A DNA stretch of 64,000 nt from contig DEKW01000019.1 in the NCBI GenBank assembly GCA_002354055.1, positions 96,577 through 160,576 of the forward strand, given 5' to 3'. The notes beneath the pieces are model-generated. The model did no database searches and had not been told where the DNA came from. It was given only the letters and a program-made list of their open reading frames with translations. Below, piece after piece: positions 9,203 through 16,875 of this stretch. Source of the DNA: Bacteroidales bacterium UBA2712. GTDB taxonomy: Bacteria; Bacteroidota; Bacteroidia; Bacteroidales; Paludibacteraceae. Numbering within the stretch: position 1 is the stretch's first letter; every line of letters begins with the position of its first letter. A program made the position numbers and the translations under genes.

Positions 9203-9679
9203 ATGAAACTGAATGGTGATTATTTAGAAGACATGGCTCAGTTGGAGCAATGTAAGTGCTATGAGTGGGGAGAGAATATCCTCCGCGTATTTGATCAGGA
9301 AGGAAGGGGATATATCGTCAATAAAGCCACAAAAAAGGCAAGGTTGATTGATGATAATGGTCTCTTGGTAGGTTTTACGGATGATGAGATTGATTTTGCT
9401 ACGCTCGACCAAGTACCGAACAGCCATAATGCCCGGCCGCGTAGAATATTCTATGCCGGTATAGGCCGATGGGACGATTGCCAGAACGGAATATTTGCGC
9501 TATGCTGGATGCTCTATCCGGACGGACAATACTTTGCCGACTCAGACGGATACGGCGGAGAGGATAATGACGAACTGATGGTTTATTGCGTCATGAATGA
9601 TAATCTCGAAGTAATCAGACCTTTTACCGTTGTTAGCGATATGCGGGCCCTACTCAAGAAAATAAGGGAAACTCATTAA
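9203..9679 (+). CDS. Hypothetical protein, acidic C-terminal half
   Basis: 158 residues from ATG 9203; ATG 9197 and TTG 9179 are in-frame alternatives. I do not recognise the family. The N-terminal part looks like a small beta-rich domain (NILRVFDQEGRGYIV...LIDDNGLLVGFTDDEIDFA). The C-terminal part has conserved-looking WDDCQNGIFALCWMLYPDGQ and DSDGYGGEDNDELMVYCVM stretches. There is no signal peptide or membrane segment. It lies between the RyR and WG-repeat genes in the same direction and only 14 bases before the latter, so it probably belongs to the same transcript. Confidence 0.6.
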   Translation: MKLNGDYLEDMAQLEQCKCYEWGENILRVFDQEGRGYIVNKATKKARLIDDNGLLVGFTDDEIDFATLDQVPNSHNARPRRIFYAGIGRWDDCQNGIFALCWMLYPDGQYFADSDGYGGEDNDELMVYCVMNDNLEVIRPFTVVSDMRALLKKIRETH

Positions 9680-9693
9680 AAACATAAACAACT

Positions 9694-10767
9694 ATGAAAA
9701 CTTGGAAAAAAATCTTAATTACAGCACTATGTGTGCTGGCTGTCGGAGTGACTGTTTTTGCTTGCCTGTTGGCAAACATCTATTATGACAAATACCACAA
9801 GGTATCCTACTGGGATGTTCAACCCCAATATGTGTCGGAGAATATCCTGATGGTATATGGTTCTCTCGGACAAGAAGACTTCGTGCGACTCAAAGATGTG
9901 CGTACCGACCAATTCACCACGCCCAAACTGCAACACATCTTCATCAATGAGTACTGCACAGAGGACAGCCTCGTTGTTTTCCGTACGTTTGACCGTCTCC
10001 GCGGATACCTGAATATCCATACCGGCGAGATCGTTGTTCCTGCCCAATACAACCGTGCATGGAACTTCAGCGAAGGTATAGCCGGTGTGCTCAAAGACGG
10101 CGTTGTGTCCTTTATTAAGGAGGATGGTGAGTTGGCCTTTGACAAAACTTTCCCGATCTACTATGACGATGATTTTAGCGACATTGCTTTTCAGTTCCAC
10201 AATGGTCTATGCGTCATGAAGACGATGGATAACAAATGGGGACTTATCAACACCGAGGGAGAGTGGGTTGTAGAGCCGATTTATACCACCATCTCTGCAC
10301 CTCGAAAAGGCTACCGCATCGTTTCGGACGGGAACTTTTATGGTCTTATCTCGGAGAAAGGGCAAGTGGTGTTGCCGATAGAGTATGATTTTATTCGTCC
10401 GTCCTCCGAGCCCGTTGGTTTTACGGTTGCCAAAGACGGTCTGGCGAAAGTGATAGATTATGACCTTAAGACAGTCGTTCCTTTTGTGCATGACGGGCTA
10501 TACGTGTTATCCTATGTGGATGATTATCGGTCCAACGCCATCTATGAGAACGGAGAGTTATCGAAATTTATCGTACCCAAGTACTGGCGGTATGACGTAG
10601 GTCCGGGAAGCGGCGTGATTGATCATGACGGCAATGTGATCATCCCTGCGAAATATTATATGGTACGTATCGTGGATGATAACCTCTTTGATGTAGAGGT
10701 AATCTGCGGCGGAGACCATATCCTGATTAATGGCAAAGGACAGTATGTCGGAAAAGCCGAAGAATAG
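9694..10767 (+). CDS. WG-repeat protein with N-terminal membrane anchor
   Basis: 357 residues. An N-terminal hydrophobic stretch (ILITALCVLAVGVTVFACLL) follows basic residues and is a signal anchor or signal peptide. The rest contains about five WG-type repeats (PF14903), best seen as KWGLINTEGEWVVEPIY, FYGLISEKGQVVLPIEYDF and GVIDHDGNVIIPAKY. WG repeats form sheet structures for binding and are common in Bacteroidota exported proteins. Its 3' end and downstream bases are partly duplicated at the far left end of the island (about 311-338), so it is the last gene before the recombination boundary. Confidence 0.8.
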   Translation: MKTWKKILITALCVLAVGVTVFACLLANIYYDKYHKVSYWDVQPQYVSENILMVYGSLGQEDFVRLKDVRTDQFTTPKLQHIFINEYCTEDSLVVFRTFDRLRGYLNIHTGEIVVPAQYNRAWNFSEGIAGVLKDGVVSFIKEDGELAFDKTFPIYYDDDFSDIAFQFHNGLCVMKTMDNKWGLINTEGEWVVEPIYTTISAPRKGYRIVSDGNFYGLISEKGQVVLPIEYDFIRPSSEPVGFTVAKDGLAKVIDYDLKTVVPFVHDGLYVLSYVDDYRSNAIYENGELSKFIVPKYWRYDVGPGSGVIDHDGNVIIPAKYYMVRIVDDNLFDVEVICGGDHILINGKGQYVGKAEE

Positions 10768-10836
10768 AAGATAAAATTTGTGAAAAGTGGCATACACTCT
10801 TGTGTATGTCATTTTTTTGTTGTATCTTTGCAGCCG
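10756..10836 (+). repeat. Right copy of the tdk-promoter direct repeat
   Basis: This is the partner of 316-386. It covers the last codons of the WG-repeat gene and the tdk promoter. Recombination between the copies would remove about 10.45 kb and leave tdk next to the truncated TIR fragment. Confidence 0.8.
10800..10830 (+). promoter_or_regulatory. Promoter of tdk
   Basis: TTG at 10800-10802, a 20-base spacer and TATCTTTG at 10823-10830, with the ATG at 10856. It fits the Bacteroidota consensus and gives a short leader of about 20 bases. Confidence 0.75.
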
Positions 10837-10855
10837 CAAATAAAAAAGAAAAACT

Positions 10856-11449
10856 ATGTTTTCGGAACGAGACACCAAAGGACCAAGTTTGAGGAAGGGT
10901 TCCATCGAGGTAGTATGCGGATCGATGTTCTCCGGTAAGACCGAGGAGCTCATCCGGCGTATGAAGCGCGCGAAGTTCGCCAAACTGCGCGTGGAGATCT
11001 ATAAACCCGCTATCGACGTGCGCTATAGTGACGAAGATGTGGTCTCGCATGACCGCAACGTGATTCAATCCACGCCTGTGGACAGCAGCCAGAATATCCT
11101 GCTGATGGTCGATGATATCGATGTGGTGGGTATCGACGAAGCGCAGTTCTTCGATATGGGTATCGTCGAGGTATGCAAGCAGTTGGCGGACCGCGGCATC
11201 CGCGTCATCTGTGCCGGGCTCGATATGGATTTCAAGGGCGTACCGTTCGGTCCGATGCCGGCGCTGATGGCGATCGCAGACGATGTATATAAGACCCACG
11301 CTATCTGCGTCCATTGCGGCGATCTGGCATATGTGAGCCATCGTCTGGTAGCGTCCGACAAGCGCGTCTTGCTGGGCGAGACAGACAGTTATGAACCTCT
11401 CTGCCGCGAGTGCTACAACAAAGCAATCGCTGCCGAAGAAGCCAAATGA
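10856..11449 (+). CDS. tdk: Thymidine kinase
   Basis: 197 residues, normal length for type II thymidine kinase (PF00265), which phosphorylates thymidine to dTMP with ATP in the salvage pathway. Visible motifs are the P-loop GSMFSGKTEE, the Mg-binding IDEAQFFD, AGLDMDFKGVPFGPMP, and the zinc-binding pairs CVHCG and CREC. It is preceded by its own promoter and is 19 bases upstream of the preferred priA start, so the two may be co-transcribed. Base composition returns here to that of the core genome. Confidence 0.95.
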   Translation: MFSERDTKGPSLRKGSIEVVCGSMFSGKTEELIRRMKRAKFAKLRVEIYKPAIDVRYSDEDVVSHDRNVIQSTPVDSSQNILLMVDDIDVVGIDEAQFFDMGIVEVCKQLADRGIRVICAGLDMDFKGVPFGPMPALMAIADDVYKTHAICVHCGDLAYVSHRLVASDKRVLLGETDSYEPLCRECYNKAIAAEEAK

Positions 11450-11475
11450 CCAAATGGTAAATGACCAGATGGTAC
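11446..11475 (+). repeat. Tandem 15-base repeat between tdk and priA
   Basis: Two adjacent 15-base units (atgaccaaatggtaa and atgaccagatggtac) lie at the tdk/priA junction. The first unit recurs exactly at 44886-44900 in a spacer before a surface-protein gene. It translates as VNDQM-type residues if read as part of a gene, which confuses start-codon choice. Confidence 0.7.
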
Positions 11476-13481
11476 ATTACATTGATGTCATATTACCTTT
11501 AGCCATCCGAGATTGTTATACGTATAGCATCCCGGATGGTTTATCTATGCCTGCGCCGGGGGCCCGAGTGATCGTGCCGCTGATTAAGAAAGAGGTACGC
11601 GGCATCGTCCTAAGAGAACATACGGAGCCGGTGGATGACGCTTTTGCAGCGAAGATCAAGCCGATTAGTTCGGTGAGCGACATGGCGCCGGTGGTATCGA
11701 GAGAGCAGCTGGCCCTCTGGCAATGGATGAGCGCATATTATATGTGCACGCTTGGCGAGGTGATGGCAGCGGCGTTGCCCGCCGGCTTAGACAAGCGCCT
11801 CTTGGATCCGCCAAAGCGCAGGAGGACACATATCGCGCCCTATAACGGACCGGTGGAACCGATGCATCCGCTGACGGCGGCACAACAGAAAAGTGCCGAT
11901 GAAATCGAGCGTTTCTGGTCCTCCGGCAAGCAGATCGTCCTCCTTCATGGGGTGACTTCATCCGGCAAGACGGATATCTATATCCATCTGATTGAGAAAC
12001 AGATTGCGGCGGGCAAGAATGTGCTCTATTTGGTACCAGAGATTGCGTTGACGACCCAGCTAACTTCCCGTCTTCAACGGATATTCGGCGATAAGCTGAC
12101 AGTCTATCACAGCCGTTTTACCGATGCGGAGCGTGAGGAGCTCTATCATGCATCAGCGCGAACAGAGCCGCATGTGGTCATCGGCGCACGAAGCGCCATC
12201 TTCCTGCCGATTCCGAATGTGGGATTAGTGATCGTTGATGAAGAGCACGAACCGAGTTACAAGCAGTCTGAACCCGACCCTCGTTACCATGCCCGTGCTG
12301 CGGCTATCGTCCTTGCGCAGGAGCATCATGCAAAAGTGCTCTTGGGTACCGCTACACCCTCGATGGAATCGTACTTTTTGGCACAAAAAGGGGTGTATGG
12401 CTTAGTCTCGCTGACGGAGCGGTACGGGGGTGTCGAGATGCCTGATATTCATCTGATAGACCTTCGCGAACAATATAACCGCAAGGAGATGTATGGCCAT
12501 TTCAGCGACCCGTTAGTAGCGCGAATGCGTGAGGTGTTGGCGGACGGGAAACAGGTCATTCTCTTTCAGAACCGTCGCGGCTACGCGCCGCAGATCCAAT
12601 GTGCCTCGTGCGGCGAGCCGCCCCGATGTGTGCAATGCGATGTACCGATGACTTGGCATAAACGCGAGAATGAACTGCGATGCCATTACTGCGGCTACCA
12701 CATGCCTGTTCCGGCCGTGTGCCCGGCCTGCGGCGGCGAACTGAAAGCTATCGGTTTTGGTACCGAGCGGATAGAGGATGAGATACAGACGCTCTTCCCT
12801 GAAGCACGGGTATTGCGAATGGATCTGGACACGACGCGTAACCGATCGGCGTATCAGGATATCATCAATGCCTTCGCGAATCATGAGTGTGATATCCTCG
12901 TGGGGACGCAGATGGTGACGAAAGGGCTGCATTTCGACGACGTACGGTTAGTGGCAGTACTGAATGCCGATCCGCTCTTTAACCAGCCGGATTTCCGCGC
13001 GTATGAGCGAGCGTATCAGATGTTGGAGCAAGTGGCAGGTCGTGCAGGGCGAAAAGGAGCAAAGGGAGAAGTTGTTATTCAGAGTTTTGAGCCTCGAAAT
13101 GTGGTCCTTGGCATGGTGCAAAATCATGATTACGAAGCGCTGTATAACCACCAGATTGCAGAACGCAAACTATTCAATTATCCCCCATTTTATCGGGTAA
13201 TTCGTCTTCAGTTGCGCGATCATAACGGCGTACGGGTACATCAGGCCGTGACGCAGCTGCAAGGTTACCTCTCGCGGATCTTCGGACCGCGTGTTTCGGG
13301 AGTGATTATCCCTGCGGTGGAGAAGATACAGGCTTATACGATTCGCGAGTTGACGCTCCGTATCGAGCAAGGCGCCAATATGGCGGAAGCCAAGCGCAGA
13401 TTGAAAGAGGCAATCGATCAAGTCTGGTCGATTCCATCGGTAAAAAATGTGAAAATCATCGTGGACGTGGATCCGCAATAG
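11469..13481 (+). CDS. priA: Primosomal replication restart helicase PriA
   Basis: The preferred start is ATG 11469 (MVHYIDVILPL, matching family N-termini), giving 670 residues; ATG 11454 and the tdk-overlapping ATG 11391 are in-frame alternatives created by the 15-base repeats. PriA is a 3'-5' DNA helicase that reloads the replisome at stalled forks. Motifs seen: Walker A GVTSSGKTD, DEEH box, GTATPSMES, the paired zinc-binding segment CASCG...CVQC...CHYCG...CPACG, and the motif V/VI region GTQMVTKGLHF and QVAGRAGR. All expected domains are present. Confidence 0.95.
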   Translation: MVHYIDVILPLAIRDCYTYSIPDGLSMPAPGARVIVPLIKKEVRGIVLREHTEPVDDAFAAKIKPISSVSDMAPVVSREQLALWQWMSAYYMCTLGEVMAAALPAGLDKRLLDPPKRRRTHIAPYNGPVEPMHPLTAAQQKSADEIERFWSSGKQIVLLHGVTSSGKTDIYIHLIEKQIAAGKNVLYLVPEIALTTQLTSRLQRIFGDKLTVYHSRFTDAEREELYHASARTEPHVVIGARSAIFLPIPNVGLVIVDEEHEPSYKQSEPDPRYHARAAAIVLAQEHHAKVLLGTATPSMESYFLAQKGVYGLVSLTERYGGVEMPDIHLIDLREQYNRKEMYGHFSDPLVARMREVLADGKQVILFQNRRGYAPQIQCASCGEPPRCVQCDVPMTWHKRENELRCHYCGYHMPVPAVCPACGGELKAIGFGTERIEDEIQTLFPEARVLRMDLDTTRNRSAYQDIINAFANHECDILVGTQMVTKGLHFDDVRLVAVLNADPLFNQPDFRAYERAYQMLEQVAGRAGRKGAKGEVVIQSFEPRNVVLGMVQNHDYEALYNHQIAERKLFNYPPFYRVIRLQLRDHNGVRVHQAVTQLQGYLSRIFGPRVSGVIIPAVEKIQAYTIRELTLRIEQGANMAEAKRRLKEAIDQVWSIPSVKNVKIIVDVDPQ

Positions 13482-13498
13482 TGTATGGTGTAAAGTGT

Positions 13499-14446
13499 AT
13501 GATAGAAGAATCAAAATGCCGGGTGGCATATATCAATGAGATGATTGAGTCCGGGCGTGCGGACCAGTTAGTGGCGGATGGAGAGCAATACCATGCGGAA
13601 CAGTTGAAACAGATTGCGGCAGCTATCTGTTCGCATGACCAGGTGCGCGTAGTGTTGATCGCCGGGCCCTCTTCTTCGGGCAAGACCAGCACGAGTCACC
13701 GGCTGTGTCTGGAGTTACTGGCGCAAGGGAAGAAACCGGTAGCGCTGTCGCTGGATAATTGGTTTTTGGAGCAGGATCAGCTGAAGCCGGACAAGGACGG
13801 AAAGAAAGATTACGAGAGCGTCTATGCCCTGAACTTGGAGCAGCTGGATCAGGACCTGCGCGGGCTGATAGCCGGCGAAGAGGTGGCGTTACCGACTTTC
13901 AATTTCCTGACAGGCAAACGCGAATATAACGGCGAGACGCTGCAATTAGAGGCTGAGACCGTTCTTGTTATTGAGGGAATCCACGCGCTTAATCCCATCT
14001 TGACCGAACATATCGATGCGGCTTGCAAATATCGGATCTATGCGGCTCCGATGAGCCATGTGACGCTGGATGGCGAGCGGTGGGTGCCGACGTATGTGAA
14101 TCGTTTGTTACGAAGAATGAGTCGTGACCTGCGTACGCGAGGTAAGTCTCCGCAGGCTACTATCGCCTTATGGCCGTCTGTGATAGAAGGCGAAGCGCAG
14201 TGGATAGAACCGTTCCGGAATGAAGCGGACGCTTTCTTCGATACCGCGATGACGTACGAACTCTCGGCTATCCGTCTGACGGTAGAGACTGCATTGCAAA
14301 CGGTACCGGCGGTAGCGGAGGAATATAAGATGGCGGAGCAGCTGTTGTACTTCCTCAGTTTCTTCGAGCCGCTGGAGGCTTCGTTCGTTCCCAGAACCTC
14401 TATTTTGCGGGAATTTATCGGCGGAAGTCAGTTCAATGTGGGGTAA
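13499..14446 (+). CDS. Uridine kinase/phosphoribulokinase-family nucleoside kinase
   Basis: 315 residues from ATG 13499; the frame can also open at GTG 13481. It belongs to the PRK/uridine kinase P-loop family (PF00485): Walker A IAGPSSSGKTSTSHR at about residues 55-68, SLDNWFL, TFNFLTGKREY and VIEGIHALNP. In many Bacteroidota the related protein is about 550 residues with an N-terminal TGS/threonyl-tRNA-synthetase-like half; here only the kinase half plus a short leader is present. It probably phosphorylates a nucleoside such as uridine, but the substrate is not proven. The gene follows priA by 17 bases and ends at a terminator hairpin. Confidence 0.85.
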   Translation: MIEESKCRVAYINEMIESGRADQLVADGEQYHAEQLKQIAAAICSHDQVRVVLIAGPSSSGKTSTSHRLCLELLAQGKKPVALSLDNWFLEQDQLKPDKDGKKDYESVYALNLEQLDQDLRGLIAGEEVALPTFNFLTGKREYNGETLQLEAETVLVIEGIHALNPILTEHIDAACKYRIYAAPMSHVTLDGERWVPTYVNRLLRRMSRDLRTRGKSPQATIALWPSVIEGEAQWIEPFRNEADAFFDTAMTYELSAIRLTVETALQTVPAVAEEYKMAEQLLYFLSFFEPLEASFVPRTSILREFIGGSQFNVG

Positions 14447-14476
14447 AAAAAGAGGCGGTCGTGACCGTCTCTTTTT
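14445..14476. terminator. Bidirectional terminator hairpin
   Basis: A-run, then agaggcggtc-gt-gaccgtctct stem (one G-T pair) and a T-run. It can stop the kinase transcript from the left and, read on the other strand, the tRNA-Met/metG transcript. Confidence 0.8.
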
Positions 14477-14477
14477 G

Positions 14478-14551
14478 TAGCGGGACCCAGGATTGAACTG
14501 GGGACCTCATGATTATGAATCATGCGCTCTAACCAGCTGAGCTATCCCGCC
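14478..14551 (-). tRNA. tRNA-Met (CAT), elongator type
   Basis: The minus strand folds as a complete tRNA: acceptor GGCGGGA/TCCCGCT with a G1-T72 pair, D-loop AGCTCAGCTGGTTAGAGC, anticodon stem CATGA/TCATG around loop TTCATAA (anticodon CAT), and T-arm CCCAGTTCAATCCTGGG. The CCA end is not encoded. The paired first position argues against initiator tRNA; a lysidine-modified tRNA-Ile with the same CAT anticodon cannot be wholly excluded. It lies downstream of metG on the same strand. Confidence 0.93.
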
Positions 14552-14645
14552 ATCACACCGCTTCTTTTTCAAAAGCGGGTGCAAAAGTACTGCTTTTTTT
14601 TGACATACGCAAATATTTTTGCATTTTTTTGTCAAAAAAAGCGAT

Positions 14646-16721
14646 TTATCCTACCTGACATCCGTTTTTGACGGGCGCAGAGACGGTCGTGACGACGAGT
14701 TTGCCGTCCGCATCGACTGCAGAGAGGATCATTCCCTGCGATTCGATACCCATCATCTTTCGCGGCGGGAAATTCGCAATGAAGAGCACCTGCTTGCCGA
14801 TGAGCACCGATGGATCGGGATAGGATTGCGCGATACCACTTAAAATAGTACGCTCACCCATGCCGTCGTCTAACTTGAATTGGAGCAGACGATCGGATTT
14901 CTTCACCGGCTGGCAGTCGATGACGGTAGCTACGCGGATGTCATTCTTGTCGAATTCATCGATGTTTGTAGCTGCTTTGACGGGTTCCGGACGCCAGTTT
15001 TTGAGCGCCTCTGCTTTTGCGGCTTCTTCATTCTCCTTTTTGATGCGCTCGAGCCGATCGAGTTGTGCCTGGATAGCGGCGTCTTCGATCTTCTCGAAGA
15101 GCAGAGTTACTTCGCCGAGTTGCTGACCTTCTTTCAGCATATCGATGCGGCCGAGGTCGTCCCATCCGAAGGATGCATCCAGCTGCAGCATGGATTTCAG
15201 TTTCTCGGAGCTGAACGGCAGGAACGGCTCGAAGGCCAGAGACAGGTTCGCTGCGATCTGGAGAGCTACGTGAAGCACAGTCGCTGTGCGGTCCATATCG
15301 GTCTTGGCAAGTTTCCAAGGCTCGGTGTCGGCGAGGTATTTGTTACCGATACGGGCAAGGTTCATCGCCTCTTTCTGCGCCTCGCGGAACTTGAAGTTAT
15401 TGAGCAGGTCCTCAAGGGTCGCTTTGACGTTCTTAAACTCCTCGATGGTTGCCTTGTCGTAATCGTTCAGTTCTCCGCACACGGGCACGCGTCCTTCAAA
15501 ATACTTACCCGTGAGCACGAGCGCGCGATTGACGAAGTTGCCGTAGATGGCGACGAGTTCGTTGTTGTTACGCGCTTGGAAATCCGCCCAGGTGAAGTCG
15601 TTGTCCTTGGTCTCTGGTGCATTAGCGGTGAGAACATAACGGAGGACGTCTTGTTTGCCGGGGAAATCCTCAAGGTACTCATTAAGCCAAACCGCCCAGT
15701 TGCGGGAAGTGGATATCTTATCGCCCTCCAGGTTCAGGAACTCGTTGGAGGGGACGTTGTCCGGCAGGTTGTAGCCTTGCGCTTTGAGCATGGCGGGGAA
15801 GACGATGCAGTGGAAGACGATATTATCTTTCCCGATGAAATGGATCATTCTGGTATCTTCGTTCTTCCACCATTTCTGCCAATCGCCGTATTTCTCGGGT
15901 TGCTTTTGGCACAGCTCGATGGTGTTGGAGATATATCCGATCGGGGCGTCGAACCATACGTAGAGCACTTTTCCTTCAGCTCCTTCTACCGGCACCGGGA
16001 TACCCCAATCCAAGTCACGTGTTACCGCGCGGGGTTTGAGACCTCCGTCGAGCCAGGATTTACACTGACCATAGACGTTCGGCCGCCATTCCTTATGGTT
16101 ATTGAGAATCCAGTCCTCGAGCCATGCCTGGTATTGGTCGAGCGGCAGGTACCAGTGTTTGGTAGCTTTCTTTGCCAGCGGGTTACCGGTCTCAGCGTTG
16201 TAGGGATTGATGAGTTCGTCAGGGGAAAGGGTTGCGCCGCATTTCTCACACTGATCGCCATAGGCGCCCAATGAATGGCAGCGCGGGCACTCGCCGCGGA
16301 TGTTCCGGTCGGTGAGGAAATGTCCGGTCTGTGGGTCGTAGAACTGCTCGGATGTCTCTTCTACAAACTGGCCGGCATCATACATCGCGCGGAAATAATC
16401 CGAAGCGAACTGATGATGTGTCGGCGAGGTGGTACGGGAGTAGATGTCGAACGAGATACCGAACTCCGCGAAGGAACGTTTGATCAACTCATGGTAACGA
16501 TCGACCACCTGCTGGGTGGTGATACCTTCTTTTCTCGCGCGGATAGTGACCGGCACGCCGTGCTCGTCGCTACCGCAAACAAAGAGCGTCTCTTTACCTT
16601 TCAGACGCAGATATCTGGCGTAGATATCCGCGGGAACGTACACTCCGGCGAGGTGTCCGATATGCACGGGTCCGTTCGCATAAGGGAGTGCAGCTGTGAT
16701 TAAAGTGCGATTAAATGCCAT
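14646..16721 (-). CDS. metG: Methionyl-tRNA synthetase
   Basis: 691 residues, the long dimeric form. It charges tRNA-Met with methionine. Motifs: PYANGPVHIGHLAG (HIGH signature), zinc-binding CPRCHSLGAYGDQCEKCG, VWFDAPIGY and DKISTSRNWAVW (KMSKS-type loop, here KISTS). The C-terminal tRNA-binding OB-fold domain is at about 585-691 (NDIRVATVIDCQPVKKSDRL and LFIANFPPRKMMGIESQGMI). The gene for its cognate tRNA follows about 95 bases downstream on the same strand. Confidence 0.96.
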   Translation of the reverse strand: MAFNRTLITAALPYANGPVHIGHLAGVYVPADIYARYLRLKGKETLFVCGSDEHGVPVTIRARKEGITTQQVVDRYHELIKRSFAEFGISFDIYSRTTSPTHHQFASDYFRAMYDAGQFVEETSEQFYDPQTGHFLTDRNIRGECPRCHSLGAYGDQCEKCGATLSPDELINPYNAETGNPLAKKATKHWYLPLDQYQAWLEDWILNNHKEWRPNVYGQCKSWLDGGLKPRAVTRDLDWGIPVPVEGAEGKVLYVWFDAPIGYISNTIELCQKQPEKYGDWQKWWKNEDTRMIHFIGKDNIVFHCIVFPAMLKAQGYNLPDNVPSNEFLNLEGDKISTSRNWAVWLNEYLEDFPGKQDVLRYVLTANAPETKDNDFTWADFQARNNNELVAIYGNFVNRALVLTGKYFEGRVPVCGELNDYDKATIEEFKNVKATLEDLLNNFKFREAQKEAMNLARIGNKYLADTEPWKLAKTDMDRTATVLHVALQIAANLSLAFEPFLPFSSEKLKSMLQLDASFGWDDLGRIDMLKEGQQLGEVTLLFEKIEDAAIQAQLDRLERIKKENEEAAKAEALKNWRPEPVKAATNIDEFDKNDIRVATVIDCQPVKKSDRLLQFKLDDGMGERTILSGIAQSYPDPSVLIGKQVLFIANFPPRKMMGIESQGMILSAVDADGKLVVTTVSAPVKNGCQVG

Positions 16722-16741
16722 ATTTTGTGTAATTTTTAGTT

Positions 16742-16749
16742 CAAATGTA
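16742..16749 (-). promoter_or_regulatory. -7 element for metG
   Basis: The minus strand reads TACATTTG about 20 bases before the metG ATG, a good match to TAnnTTTG. No clear -33 TTTG is seen at the usual distance. Confidence 0.5.
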
Positions 16750-16766
16750 AAAAAAAGCGTAAATTT

Positions 16767-16798
16767 TTTGCATATATCAAAAAAAAATAGTACTTTTG
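16767..16798 (+). promoter_or_regulatory. Promoter for the outer-membrane barrel gene
   Basis: TTTG at 16767-16770, 20 bases, then TACTTTTG at 16791-16798. It diverges from the metG promoter and leads to the gene starting at 16876. Confidence 0.7.
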
Positions 16799-16875
16799 CG
16801 GCCGCAAAACGTAGGTAATACCTCTCGTCGTATTTTCTGCATGACCGAAATCGGGTGCAAAGGTACGAAAAAAAA

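Noticed and set aside
11391..11468. Longer PriA start overlapping tdk
   Set aside because: The extra residues come from tdk out of frame and from the 15-base repeats; family members begin near the HYIDVILPL segment.
14880..16274. 464-residue open frame on the plus strand
   Set aside because: Antisense to metG, whose motifs are complete; the composition is that of a shadow frame.
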